Shown: positions 45,119 through 53,868, counted from the first letter of the stretch. The stretch is DNA of 64,000 nucleotides from Paraeggerthella hongkongensis (GCF_003726035.1 NZ_QICD01000004.1:62001-126000), one strand, 5' to 3'. Translations and numbers: made by a program. The notes: generated by a model from the letters alone, not told the origin.

Positions 45119-46044
45119 AGACGCGCGTGAAGATGGTTCGTATTGCGGTGGCATCGGGCGTGCTGGTGCTTGCCGTTGCGTTCGCCCATGTAGGAGGCGT
45201 GGCGGCTGCGGGCACGCTGTGCGCGCTTTGCCCGGTCGGCTTTGCGCAGATCGCCGCCGCGTCGGGTTCGATCCCCTGGGGGCTTGTGCCCGGCGTGCTG
45301 GCCGTGCTGGCGATCGTGTTTCTGATCGGCCGGGCGTTTTGCTCGTGGCTGTGTCCTTCGCAGCTGTTGAAGAACGTGTTCGGGGGCCGTACTCCTCGCG
45401 GCATTCTGGGCCGCAGCGGGAAGGCGGCGAACGATCGCGCGCTCGAGTCGTGCGCGCCGAACGACGATGCCATCGCACCTGCGTACGGAGGCTGCGCGTC
45501 GTGTGCGGAGGCTTCGGGGGTTGGTCTTAAAACGCAGGGCATTGTGCTGGCCGTGCTGTTGGTTGTGTCGTTTGCCGTCGGGTTCCCGGTGTTTTGCCTC
45601 TTGTGCCCGATCGGGCTTGTGTTCGGTACGCTGTGGGCGCTCAATCGCGTGTTCGTGCTGTTGCAGCCGGGCTGGGAGCTGATCGTATTCCCGCTTATGT
45701 TGCTGGCCGAGCTGTTTTTGTTCAAGCGTTGGTGCTCGTCCGTATGCCCGCTGGGTTTCGTGTTCGGGCTCATGGGCAAGCTGCGCGCTAAGTTGGGGTT
45801 CGGGGTGCGCCCGGTTGCCGACTGCGAAACGTGCCTTTCGCGCGAGGGGTGCCGCACGTGTTCGACGGTGTGCCCCGAGGGCATCGACGTTGCGCGCGCT
45901 TACGCTGGCACGCTCGAGCACTGCACGTTTTGTCTTGACTGTGTGGAGAACTGCCCTACGAAGTCCGTCAAGCTAGCTGTGAAGGCTTCGTCACCCGACG
46001 ATGATCGACCCGCAGATGGGCATTCGCTGTTAAACCAGGATTGA
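45115..46044 (+). CDS. NapH-like membrane Fe-S quinol dehydrogenase
   Basis: 309 residues, ATG overlapping the NapG-like stop. Four to five membrane segments. Cytoplasmic or membrane-edge CSWLCPSQ and CSSVCPLG are the paired CxxxCP motifs of NapH/CcoG relatives. C-terminal CETCLSREGCRTCSTVCP and CTFCLDCVENCP bind two [4Fe-4S] clusters. It oxidises menaquinol and hands electrons to the NapG-like protein. Also notable is an early CALCP motif. Having both a DmsC-type anchor and NapGH in one operon gives two possible quinol entry points. Confidence 0.9.
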   Translation: MKTRVKMVRIAVASGVLVLAVAFAHVGGVAAAGTLCALCPVGFAQIAAASGSIPWGLVPGVLAVLAIVFLIGRAFCSWLCPSQLLKNVFGGRTPRGILGRSGKAANDRALESCAPNDDAIAPAYGGCASCAEASGVGLKTQGIVLAVLLVVSFAVGFPVFCLLCPIGLVFGTLWALNRVFVLLQPGWELIVFPLMLLAELFLFKRWCSSVCPLGFVFGLMGKLRAKLGFGVRPVADCETCLSREGCRTCSTVCPEGIDVARAYAGTLEHCTFCLDCVENCPTKSVKLAVKASSPDDDRPADGHSLLNQD

Positions 46045-46067
46045 CACGTACTAATGTACGCTATCTT
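46041..46067 (+). promoter_or_regulatory. Promoter-like sequence with TetR-type operator, upstream of a MITE
   Basis: TTGACA (46041-46046), 15 bp, TATCTT (46062-46067), with the dyad ACGTAC-TAAT-GTACGC (46046-46061) between. The same core as the operators around tetR. It begins at the stop codon of the NapH-like gene and points toward tetR 400 bp away. Confidence 0.5.
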
Positions 46068-46192
46068 TTCAAACGGCCGGGCGCGATCAGCCGAAATGAG
46101 GGGCCTCCCGGCGGACGAAGCGCGCTCTCGGCCCGCCGGTGCGGTTTTCTCGGGACGCCCCCCATCTGGGCTATGTCAATTTTGGCTTAACA

Positions 46193-46367
46193 GCGGAAAC
46201 CCTCGTTCGTGCTGAAAAATTGCGTTTGCGAACGATTTTGGGAGCCTATTTTAATAGAAGTAAGTTGATCATTATATATAATACCAGGTCAAAGCGATGC
46301 GGTTTTAATTATCCTCAAGAAAGATCATTCGCAAACGCAATTTTTCAGCACGAACGAGGGTTTTCGG
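46193..46367 (+). repeat. MITE-like repeat, copy 2
   Basis: About 175 bp, same orientation as copy 1 at 38561 and differing at only about eight positions. Terminal inverted repeats begin CGGAAACCCTCG and end CGAGGGTTTTCG, better matched than in copy 1. Shared sequence continues to about 46413 (GATTTTGCCGCATCCCC and on). It fills most of the 427-bp gap 46045-46471. Confidence 0.8.
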
Positions 46368-46407
46368 GGGATTTTGCCGCATCCCCGTATTGCCGATTTT
46401 GCCGGTA

Positions 46408-46452
46408 TTGCTGGGGAGGACATCCGTGCTAGACTAATGTACATTTGAACAT
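46408..46452 (+). promoter_or_regulatory. tetR promoter with autoregulatory operator
   Basis: -35 TTGCTG (46408-46413, inside the repeat's right flank), 16 bp, extended -10 TGCTAGACT ending at 46435, then the operator ATGTAC-ATTT-GAACAT (46437-46452) over the start site. Confidence 0.6.
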
Positions 46453-46471
46453 TGGTTTGAGGGAGCGCGCA

Positions 46472-47068
46472 ATGGGTGAAGAAGGCTGTGCCAAACAGGC
46501 TGCAAGACAGAAAAAGGAACGTGCGCCGCGCGACCCCGAACGCCGCAAGCGCCAGATCGTCGAAGCTGCGGCCGAGCTGATCGCCCAGGAAGGCACGCGT
46601 CATCTCACGCACCGCCGCGTTGCCGAACGGGCGGGCGTTCCGCTCGGCTCGACCACCCAATATTTCAAAAGCATCGACGATTTGCTCCGTGCCGGACTTT
46701 CGCTGCTTGCCGAACAGATCGCGCAGCGCAATCAGGAAATGCTCGCGCAGATGAGCGGTCGGAAGGCCGGCGCCGACATGCTGTGCGATTTCGCCATCGC
46801 TTATTTAGAGGACAAGCAGCAGGTGAATACCGACGCCAAGTTCTACGCTGCCGCCATCAGCGACCCCGAAGTGGGAGGGTTGTGGAGGCGTGCGCTTGCG
46901 GAATGCGCTCAGGACTACGCGCCTTTCATGGACGCCGAACGGCTGCAAATGCTCTCGAGTTTTCTTACGGGCCTCGTGGTCGAGGCGGCCATCTACGACA
47001 CGCCTCACAATCCCGAAGTCATTCGCGCGGCCATCGTTTCCCTGATCGGCGAAGGCGACGGGAAATAA
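46472..47068 (+). CDS. TetR family transcriptional regulator
   Basis: 198 residues; ATG 46472 with GAGGGAG 7 bases upstream. Helix-turn-helix at residues ~25-72: RRKRQIVEAAAELIAQEG, HLTHRRVAERAGVPLGSTTQ, YFKSIDDLLRAGL. C-terminal ligand domain of ordinary length. It lies 100 bases before a DHA2 efflux gene and is surrounded by matching ATGTAC-N4-GTACAT dyads in its own promoter and the efflux promoter, so it very probably represses both. Inducer unknown. Confidence 0.93.
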   Translation: MGEEGCAKQAARQKKERAPRDPERRKRQIVEAAAELIAQEGTRHLTHRRVAERAGVPLGSTTQYFKSIDDLLRAGLSLLAEQIAQRNQEMLAQMSGRKAGADMLCDFAIAYLEDKQQVNTDAKFYAAAISDPEVGGLWRRALAECAQDYAPFMDAERLQMLSSFLTGLVVEAAIYDTPHNPEVIRAAIVSLIGEGDGK

Positions 47069-47084
47069 TCCTCAAGAAATTTTA

Positions 47085-47142
47085 ATGTACTAATGTACAT
47101 AAATAGTCCCTTTTGCTATCTTGTTAATGTACAAATGTACAA
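47085..47142. promoter_or_regulatory. Two TetR operators in front of the efflux gene
   Basis: ATGTAC-TAAT-GTACAT at 47085-47100 (perfect) and ATGTAC-AAAT-GTACAA at 47127-47142, centres 42 bp apart (4 helical turns). The second overlaps the probable -10 TACAAT (47138-47143; -35 TTGCTA at 47113-47118). Confidence 0.72.
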
Positions 47143-47168
47143 TAATGAATGCGAAAGGTTGCACACGT

Positions 47169-48737
47169 ATGGACAACAACGTCATCATGAAACCGCCTTT
47201 CATATCGAAAGGCCTGCTATGGGCGTCTCTTGCCGTCATCTTGTTGGGGCAGTTCGTGGTCACCATCGACCTCACCGTTCTCAATATCGCGCTTCCCGAT
47301 CTCACGAAAGACCTGAAGCCAACTTCTGATCAGTTGCTGTGGATAGCCGATTCCTATTCGCTGGTGCTAGCGGGTCTTATCGTGGCGACCAGCTCGCTTT
47401 CGGACCGCTTCGGTCGAAAGCGCATGCTTCTTGCGGGTTTTCTCATCTTCGGCGCCGTTTCAGGCGGCGCGTTGCTGGTGGACGCGCCTGAGCATCTTAT
47501 CGCCCTGCGCGCTCTGCTGGGCATAGGAGGCGCGGCCATCATGCCCGTTACCATCGCCATGATCCGCAGCATCTTCACGGATGCGAAGGAGCGCGCCGCG
47601 GCCATCGCGGTATGGTCGGCCGTCAGCGCGCTGGGCATGGCGTTCGGCCCGCTGGTGGGCGGTTTTCTGCTGGACAGCTTTTCGTGGCACGCGGCGTTTC
47701 TCATGAACGTGCCGCTGATGGGCGTGGCGTTCGTGGCGGGCGTCTTCATTCTTCCCGAAGTCAGGCTGAAGAATCCTGGCAGTTTCGATCTTGTGGGCTC
47801 GGTCGTGTTCATGGTGGGCATGGTGGCGCTTTTGTGGGGAATCAAGCACGTGGCAGCCGAGCTTGAGTTCGACCAGGCTGGCATCGTTACGCTCGTCATC
47901 GGCGTGGTTTTCACGGGGCTGTTCGTGCTGCGTTGCGTGAAGTCGAAAAACCCCCTTGTCGATTTCTCCCTGTTTCGCAGCAAGCCGTTTTCGGCAGGCG
48001 TCGTGGCTACGCTGTTCTCTACCTTCGCCATGGCCGTGCTGCTGTACTTGCTGGCCCAGTGGTTCCAGCTGGTGAACGGCGACAATCCGCTTGAGGCCGG
48101 CGTCAAGCTGGTGCCTATGGCCATTGCCAGCCTGATCGGCTGCACGTTGGCCCCGGTGCTCGCGCAGAAGATCGGCCCGCGCAACGTAGTTGCGGGCGGC
48201 TTGGTGATTGCGGCGCTCGGCATGATCATGCTGGTGTTCTTCCGCGACGATTTGGAACTGGTGCCCGTCATCGCCTCTACCTGCCTGGTTGGCCTTGGCT
48301 CGGGCTCGCTGGCGCTTGGCGCGACGCTCATGATGCAGGAAACGCCCGCCGAGAAGGCATCGAGCGCGGGCAGTTTGCAGGAGGTGTCGTACGACATGGG
48401 CAACGTGCTGGGCGTTGCCATCTTGGGAAGCGTGGCGTCCATCATCTACCGCGAGGGCTTGAACGTGGCCAAGCTGAGGGCTATGGGCTTGGATGGCGAA
48501 ACCATCGACTACTGCAAGCAATCCTTTGCCGTTGCCGCGGAGATCGCCAAGGAAACCGGCATCGACCAGCTGTTCGATCTGGGCGTTGCCGCGTTCAACG
48601 AATCCATCGTCATCACTGCCATCATCGGCGGAGTCGTTACGCTGGTGGTAGCGGCCGTCGTATGGACGCTCATTCCCAAGGGCATGAGCATTGTCGAAAA
48701 CGCGGAGCAAGCGGATTCCAGCCCCGTGTCAAACTAG
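47169..48737 (+). CDS. DHA2-type MFS drug:proton antiporter
   Basis: 522 residues from ATG 47169 (AAAGG 10 bases before; ATG 47145 is an alternative). About fourteen membrane segments. LGQFVVTIDLTVLNIALPDL carries motif D1 of the 14-segment family, SDRFGRKRML is motif A, and LGIGGAAIMPVTIAMI with FGPLVGGFLLD is motif C-like. Exports cationic or amphipathic drugs with proton intake, in the style of QacA/EmrB/SmvA. Controlled by the adjacent TetR. A 12-bp dyad follows the stop. Confidence 0.93.
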   Translation: MDNNVIMKPPFISKGLLWASLAVILLGQFVVTIDLTVLNIALPDLTKDLKPTSDQLLWIADSYSLVLAGLIVATSSLSDRFGRKRMLLAGFLIFGAVSGGALLVDAPEHLIALRALLGIGGAAIMPVTIAMIRSIFTDAKERAAAIAVWSAVSALGMAFGPLVGGFLLDSFSWHAAFLMNVPLMGVAFVAGVFILPEVRLKNPGSFDLVGSVVFMVGMVALLWGIKHVAAELEFDQAGIVTLVIGVVFTGLFVLRCVKSKNPLVDFSLFRSKPFSAGVVATLFSTFAMAVLLYLLAQWFQLVNGDNPLEAGVKLVPMAIASLIGCTLAPVLAQKIGPRNVVAGGLVIAALGMIMLVFFRDDLELVPVIASTCLVGLGSGSLALGATLMMQETPAEKASSAGSLQEVSYDMGNVLGVAILGSVASIIYREGLNVAKLRAMGLDGETIDYCKQSFAVAAEIAKETGIDQLFDLGVAAFNESIVITAIIGGVVTLVVAAVVWTLIPKGMSIVENAEQADSSPVSN

Positions 48738-48756
48738 CACGTTGCAGGCGAGCGGC

Positions 48757-48790
48757 GTCAACGGATCCGGCATTCGTCGGATCCGTTGAC
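48757..48790 (+). terminator. Hairpin after the efflux gene
   Basis: Perfect arms GTCAACGGATCCG / CGGATCCGTTGAC with an 8-nt loop; no T run, so termination may be partial. Confidence 0.55.
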
Positions 48791-48901
48791 CGCGGTTGTT
48801 GCCAAAGCGATCCGACGGGGATCCGGTATCATGGTTCGACGGAGCGCGCGGGCATGCGTCGTGCCGCGGTTCGCGAAGGCCGAGGAAGCAAAGGAGCGTC
48901 G

Positions 48902-49372
48902 ATGAGGTTCACGATTGTGGCGGTGGGCAAGCTCAAGGAGCGGTTTTGGGCCGATGCCTGTGCCGAATACCTGAAGCGTTTGCAACCGTATGCCAAAACC
49001 GTCGTGAAGGAGGTTGCCGACATCGACCCTGCTCGAGCGGGAGGCGTGGAGGCTGCCCGTGATCGAGAGGGCGCGGCCATTGTGGCGGCTTTGCCCGCCG
49101 GCGCCCATGTGTTGCTGTTGGCTATCGAGGGCAAGGAGCGGTCGAGCGAAAGCTTGTCGAAGCGCCTTGATTCGCTCGCGCTAAGCGGAACGAGCGACTT
49201 CGCGTTCGTCATCGGAGGCTCGGACGGCGTGAGCGACGCCGTTCGCGCACGGGCGAACGAGACGCTTTCGTTCGGTCCCATCACCTTGCCGCACAACTTG
49301 GCGCGCGTGGTGCTGCTTGAGCAGCTGTACCGTGCGCAGAAGATCTCGCGCGGCGAGCCGTATCACAAATGA
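48902..49372 (+). CDS. rlmH: 23S rRNA (pseudouridine1915-N3)-methyltransferase
   Basis: 156 residues; AAAGGAGC before ATG 48902. SPOUT methyltransferase with the trefoil-knot SAM site: FVIGGSDGVSDAVRARA, LSFGPITLPHNLARVVLLEQLYRA and the C-terminal KISRGEPYHK. It methylates helix 69 of 23S rRNA as a dimer. In many genomes rlmH lies close to the replication origin, consistent with the parS sites here. Confidence 0.97.
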   Translation: MRFTIVAVGKLKERFWADACAEYLKRLQPYAKTVVKEVADIDPARAGGVEAARDREGAAIVAALPAGAHVLLLAIEGKERSSESLSKRLDSLALSGTSDFAFVIGGSDGVSDAVRARANETLSFGPITLPHNLARVVLLEQLYRAQKISRGEPYHK

Positions 49373-49421
49373 AGCGCCCGCGCGACTGCTGCGAATGCGG
49401 GAGTACCGCGTAGCGTCGTCG

Positions 49422-49467
49422 GCCCGTGCATGCGCCAAGCGTTGTTCGCCCATGCACGGGCTTTTTT
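49422..49467 (+). terminator. Rho-independent terminator after rlmH
   Basis: Stem GCCCGTGCATG / CATGCACGGGC with an 18-nt loop, then TTTTTT. It also separates rlmH from the convergent protease gene. Confidence 0.88.
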
Positions 49468-49479
49468 CTTTTCGTCCGG

Positions 49480-52400
49480 CTACTTTGCCTGTTTGCGCCG
49501 TAGGCGCAGCAACGCGATCCCGCTCAAGGCTGCAAAGGCTATCGCTGCGGTCGTTGCGGCGGCCGTCGCTGTTGCGTCCCCGGTGCCTGCAAGGGCCTTC
49601 GCTTGCACGGACGGCTGCCCGCCGCTTGCATCCTGTTTGGGGGAATCCGGGTTGCTGGGCGTATCGGGAGCCGGCGGCACGTCGGGGTCGACGGGCTTGG
49701 GGGCGTCCATGTGCGCGGTGATCGTATAGTACACGCGCGGCCTGCCGTCGCTTTCGGCGTCGTCGGTTTCCTGGATGGGCGAGCCTTTCGGCCCGGATGA
49801 GGCGGAAATGCTGCGGCCGATGTCGATCCAACGGCCGTCGGCCAGCCATGCTCCGTCCGTGCTGGATGCGGTGGTCAGCTGCGAAAGCGGCCGCAAGCCG
49901 TCATCCAGGAATTGCGCGCTGCTCTTTGTTATGGAGCATGAGGGAAGCGGCGCTCGAGCCAGCAGCGCAACAGCGCCGTGCTCGCCCGCGATCATGCGCG
50001 TGTACGCCGTTTCGTCGCCGCTTGGCGGCGCGATGGGAGCGCGCGCTTGTTCTGTGCCGGAAGCGTCGAAGCGCATGACGAGATTGTCGGCGCCCGCGGA
50101 ATCATCGCCGAGCGACGAGCCTAGCAACAGCGTGCATATGCCGGCCCGTTCTGCCGCATCAAGCACTATACGGCTCTCTTGCACGGGGATGGTCGTTCTT
50201 GCGGCCGCCCGCGTGCAGACCTCTCCGCCCAAAGCGGCATCGAAGGGGTTTCGGGTGCTCTCTGCCAGCGCGCTCGCTATGCTGGCAGCATCCACAAGCC
50301 TGACTTCAGTGGTTTTTTCCGTAACGCTGTCGAAGAAGCCGCAAGCCAGGGTCGTTGGGTTTGCGGTCGCCGTTGCTTCAGCGGCCGTCCAACCGTAGCG
50401 CATGCTCACCGCGCCGCCGTCTTTTGGCGCAAGCGAGGTCAGCAGCGTGCCACCGCGTCGGCCGTCTTCGGTTTCGCCGTGATAGGAATCGGTTGCGATC
50501 ACCGTGTTGCCGTCGGCGATGTAGCGCCGGGTGCCGCCGCTTTCTAGCGCGCAGGAAGCAAGCACGCGACCGTCTTGCGGGTCAACCCAGTAGCAGCTTC
50601 CCGTGCTCGTTTCGTTTGCCGCCATCGCCAAAAACACGGCGCCGTTTTCAAGCGGAATCGCTGCGAGCGATTGGATGGCGGTCGTGCTCAGCGTGTTCGG
50701 CGCATCGACGTCGATGCTGGCCACGCGCCCGGGATTGTCCGCATCGAGGGTATGCAGCCGCAACGTGCCTTCGGCTGCCTGGAAGAATCGTCGTTCGCCT
50801 TCGGCGCAGACGATCACGTTGCTCAAAAACGTCGTCACGTCCTCGTATTCCGTGCCCGTGAACAGCCCGGCCCTATCCACGCTCGTCATGTTCGCATTCG
50901 GGCTCAGCGTGAGGCGGACCTCGGGGGAGAGCATGGTTTCCGTAGCTGTTCGAGACAGCACGAACATGCCGGCGGGGAACACGATCTCGCATGAGGACGA
51001 CGCCGCAATGTCGACGGCGTCAAGCATGCACGGCACGCGCAGGCGCGTTCCCTCGACGGTGGTGTTGAACAGCTCGTGATGCTTGCCGTCGACGATGAGC
51101 TGGGGAACTTGGTGCGCGGTTTCGGGGAATGCGAGGGCGCTTGAAGCTTCGAACTCAAGCATTCCCACGTTAGGTACCGTGTCGAACAGGGGCTTCAGGG
51201 CGAGACCGGTCGGCACGACCGGCTTGCCGGCGTTGGAGTGCGAGATTCGCACCCGTCCGCGGTCGGTTGCGCTTTCCTGTACGGAGACGCTCAGTCCGGT
51301 GAAGCCGATGTTCGCATTCTCGAAGAAGTTGGTTGACGGGTAGCCTTGCGGGGTCACGCTGTCGCCTTTGTACAGCATGCAGCCGTAGCCGATGTTCTCC
51401 GTGGCCGCGGGGACGGTGTCTTGCGTTTGGGAGTGCACGGCGTTCATGTCGGGGTCGACCAGCTCGATCAGCTGATTGTGGACGGTTCCGTTGCTATTCG
51501 TGGTTGCGTAGTCCAGTCCGTCGCTTGTGAGGACAGCTTGCACGCGGAACATCCGGAATCCCGATGGGAGCGCGTGCGTTCCCTCGCTGTCGGCGTACTG
51601 CACGCTTTGGTTGCCGGCGTAGCGATCGTACTGCAGCACGTAGTAGGACGAGAACATGCCTTCATCCTGGTTCGACAACACGATGATGCCGCCGGTATCC
51701 GCGGCGCTATCGGCGGTGAAGGCGTGCAGCTCCTGCTCGACCACCGCGCCTGCGGGGTCCTGCGTTACGACGTCCCGCCCGCGCTTGACGACGGTTTCCC
51801 GATCGTTTGCGATGATCCTCGTCACATCGCTGCCGTCCAGCCACCCGAGGAGCCATTTCGAGAACCCGTTGTGATCTCCTTGATTGTCCATCATCATATC
51901 GAAGGTGAGGATGCCTGTGCGCTCCGTCGATCCGCCCTGTTGGCTGACGTATTGGTAGTAGTCAGGAAGCCCTAGCACGTGGCCGGTTTCGTGGATGATG
52001 GTTTGCCCGGCGCCGTCCCTGTTGGCCGGGTTTGCCAGCATGACCGCGTTCCATAGTCCCACCGTGCCGTTTTCGTATACGGCATCGGGCGAGCTCAGGT
52101 TCTGCTCGTTGCTCCACCAGGTGCTGCCCCAGCCGGTATCGGGGCCGGCGAAGTGCACGTACACGGCGTCCAGGCGCCCATCCTTGTTGGCATCGAAGCG
52201 CGCCAGGTCCTCGGTTTCGTCCAGGGCGGCCAATGCTTCTCTGAATAGCTCGCCGATGTCTCCGGTGTAGTAGTCGCGTTCGTGCTTTGCCCGATAATCA
52301 AGCGCTTCGCCCGTTATGATCAACGTTTCGTACGAGGCTCGCATGTAGTAGGCGTTCAGGCTTTCATAAGGGAAGGGCGATGCTCCCTGCAACGGGGACG

Positions 52401-52866
52401 GGGAGCCGCCGACGTCGCGAGGTCCAACGAGCGCTTGCAGCGCCTCAAGCGTGTCGCCTTCGCTGAAGGTTTCGTAATCGGGAAACGACACGCGCAGCGC
52501 CAGCACATGCGCGCGCCCTTGCGTGGCCATGCCGCTTTCCCAGCTTCCCGGGACCGATCGGCTCGCCATGCCGTTTTCCGCGTCTTGCCGAGCAATGGCC
52601 TGCTGGATCAGTTCCGGCGAAGGTTGGTCGTTGCCGAGGGCTTTCTGGAATGCGATGCGCGCCTCCAGGGTCCCGTCGGCTTCGTAGGCCGCGCGCTGCT
52701 CGTCGGTGACAATGCATGTCGAGCCTCCGGTCTCGTGTGCGAGCGCGACGGAGGGGAAGGCGAGCGCAGTCAGCGCAAGCGCGATCAGCGTTGCGGCAAG
52801 CATGCCTCTGAGCGTTCGGAGCGTGGTGGATTCGGCTGATGGGGCAAGGTGGGTGGAATCGCGCAT
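49480..52866 (-). CDS. Secreted M6-family metalloprotease with LAXTG-type C-terminal anchor
   Basis: 1128 residues; ATG ending at 52866 after GGGGAG. Signal peptide to about residue 43. The zinc site HETGH at 292-296 in IIHETGHVLGLPDYY, preceded by DANKDGRLDAVYVHFAG, is typical of M6 (immune inhibitor A-like) peptidases. Residues ~550-1050 are beta-rich, possibly propeller-like, and unrecognised. The C-terminus has a Pro/Asp linker, LAGTG, a hydrophobic helix and RLRRKQAK, a sorting signal of the LAXTG kind used by class E sortases. It is therefore probably displayed on the wall and degrades host or dietary protein. No sortase gene is in the window. Confidence 0.9.
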   Translation of the reverse strand: MRDSTHLAPSAESTTLRTLRGMLAATLIALALTALAFPSVALAHETGGSTCIVTDEQRAAYEADGTLEARIAFQKALGNDQPSPELIQQAIARQDAENGMASRSVPGSWESGMATQGRAHVLALRVSFPDYETFSEGDTLEALQALVGPRDVGGSPSPLQGASPFPYESLNAYYMRASYETLIITGEALDYRAKHERDYYTGDIGELFREALAALDETEDLARFDANKDGRLDAVYVHFAGPDTGWGSTWWSNEQNLSSPDAVYENGTVGLWNAVMLANPANRDGAGQTIIHETGHVLGLPDYYQYVSQQGGSTERTGILTFDMMMDNQGDHNGFSKWLLGWLDGSDVTRIIANDRETVVKRGRDVVTQDPAGAVVEQELHAFTADSAADTGGIIVLSNQDEGMFSSYYVLQYDRYAGNQSVQYADSEGTHALPSGFRMFRVQAVLTSDGLDYATTNSNGTVHNQLIELVDPDMNAVHSQTQDTVPAATENIGYGCMLYKGDSVTPQGYPSTNFFENANIGFTGLSVSVQESATDRGRVRISHSNAGKPVVPTGLALKPLFDTVPNVGMLEFEASSALAFPETAHQVPQLIVDGKHHELFNTTVEGTRLRVPCMLDAVDIAASSSCEIVFPAGMFVLSRTATETMLSPEVRLTLSPNANMTSVDRAGLFTGTEYEDVTTFLSNVIVCAEGERRFFQAAEGTLRLHTLDADNPGRVASIDVDAPNTLSTTAIQSLAAIPLENGAVFLAMAANETSTGSCYWVDPQDGRVLASCALESGGTRRYIADGNTVIATDSYHGETEDGRRGGTLLTSLAPKDGGAVSMRYGWTAAEATATANPTTLACGFFDSVTEKTTEVRLVDAASIASALAESTRNPFDAALGGEVCTRAAARTTIPVQESRIVLDAAERAGICTLLLGSSLGDDSAGADNLVMRFDASGTEQARAPIAPPSGDETAYTRMIAGEHGAVALLARAPLPSCSITKSSAQFLDDGLRPLSQLTTASSTDGAWLADGRWIDIGRSISASSGPKGSPIQETDDAESDGRPRVYYTITAHMDAPKPVDPDVPPAPDTPSNPDSPKQDASGGQPSVQAKALAGTGDATATAAATTAAIAFAALSGIALLRLRRKQAK

Positions 52867-52997
52867 ATGGCTCCCCTAAGGATTCGGCTGGATCGTGGCT
52901 TCATTATAGGCTGCCGCGCTGCGTGATCGCATGCGGAATCGAGTCTGAGTTTCGCTTCCGCTATACTGGACGCGATCAATTCGAGGGAAGGATTCCC

Positions 52998-53858
52998 ATG
53001 CGCTTTATATCGTGGAACGTGAACGGCTTGCGCGCCGTGCAGAAGAAGGGCTTCGAGGACATCGTGTCCGAGATTGACGCCGACATCGTGGCTTTGCAGG
53101 AAACGAAGCTGCAGGAGGGCCAGGCAACGCTCGACCTGCCGCAGTACCGCGAGTATTGGAGCTATGCGGAGAAAAAGGGCTATTCCGGCACCGCCGTGTT
53201 TTGCAAGCAGCAGCCCATGCAGGTCCTGCATGGCGTGGGATTCCCGCATCTGGACACCGAAGGCCGCGTGGTCGCTCTGGAGTTTCCGAAATTTTGGTTC
53301 GTTGACGTGTACACGCCCAACGCCCAAAACGAGCTGGCGCGCATCGGCCATCGTATGGAATGGGACGACGCGTTCCGTGATTTCTGCAAGGGGCTTGAAG
53401 AGGGCGTGCTGCCCGCCGGCGTTCCCGTGCAGCGACCCGCGCCTGGCGAGGGGCATGTGACGATCTCCGAGCTGCCGTTGACGCAGCCGGGCGAGACGGC
53501 CGACCCGAAACCCGTTGTCATGTGCGGGGACCTTAACGTTGCCCACCAGGAGATCGATCTCAAGAACCCTGGCCCCAACCGCGGCAAGGCAGGTTTTTCG
53601 GACGAAGAGCGCGGGAAGTTCACCGAACTGCTTGATGCGGGGTTCGTCGATACGTTCCGCTATCTGCATCCCGATATGACCGGGGCTTACTCGTGGTGGA
53701 GCTACCGCTTCAAGGCGCGGCAGACCAACGCGGGGTGGCGCATCGACTACTTCTTGGTGAGCGATGCGCTGGCGCCCAGCATCGAAAGCGCGTGCATATA
53801 CGACGAAGTGCACGGCAGCGATCATTGCCCTGTAGGCTTGGAACTGAGCTTTGGCTGA
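52998..53858 (+). CDS. xth: Exodeoxyribonuclease III family AP endonuclease
   Basis: 286 residues; ATG 52998 after GAAGGA. EEP-fold nuclease: FISWNVNGLRAV, LQETKLQEGQ (Glu ligand), VDVYTPNAQ, VVMCGDLNVAHQEIDLKNP (catalytic Asp/Asn) and GSDHCPVGLELSF (catalytic His). Cuts DNA at abasic sites in base-excision repair and has 3' exonuclease activity. About 25 residues (near 140-165) insert between strands compared with the shortest family members. -10 TATACT (52962-52967) precedes it. Confidence 0.95.
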   Translation: MRFISWNVNGLRAVQKKGFEDIVSEIDADIVALQETKLQEGQATLDLPQYREYWSYAEKKGYSGTAVFCKQQPMQVLHGVGFPHLDTEGRVVALEFPKFWFVDVYTPNAQNELARIGHRMEWDDAFRDFCKGLEEGVLPAGVPVQRPAPGEGHVTISELPLTQPGETADPKPVVMCGDLNVAHQEIDLKNPGPNRGKAGFSDEERGKFTELLDAGFVDTFRYLHPDMTGAYSWWSYRFKARQTNAGWRIDYFLVSDALAPSIESACIYDEVHGSDHCPVGLELSFG

Positions 53859-53868
53859 CGGTTCGCGT

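Noticed and set aside
44388-45884. 498-codon minus-strand frame across the NapG/NapH-like genes
   Set aside because: Pro/Arg/Ser-rich antisense artefact.
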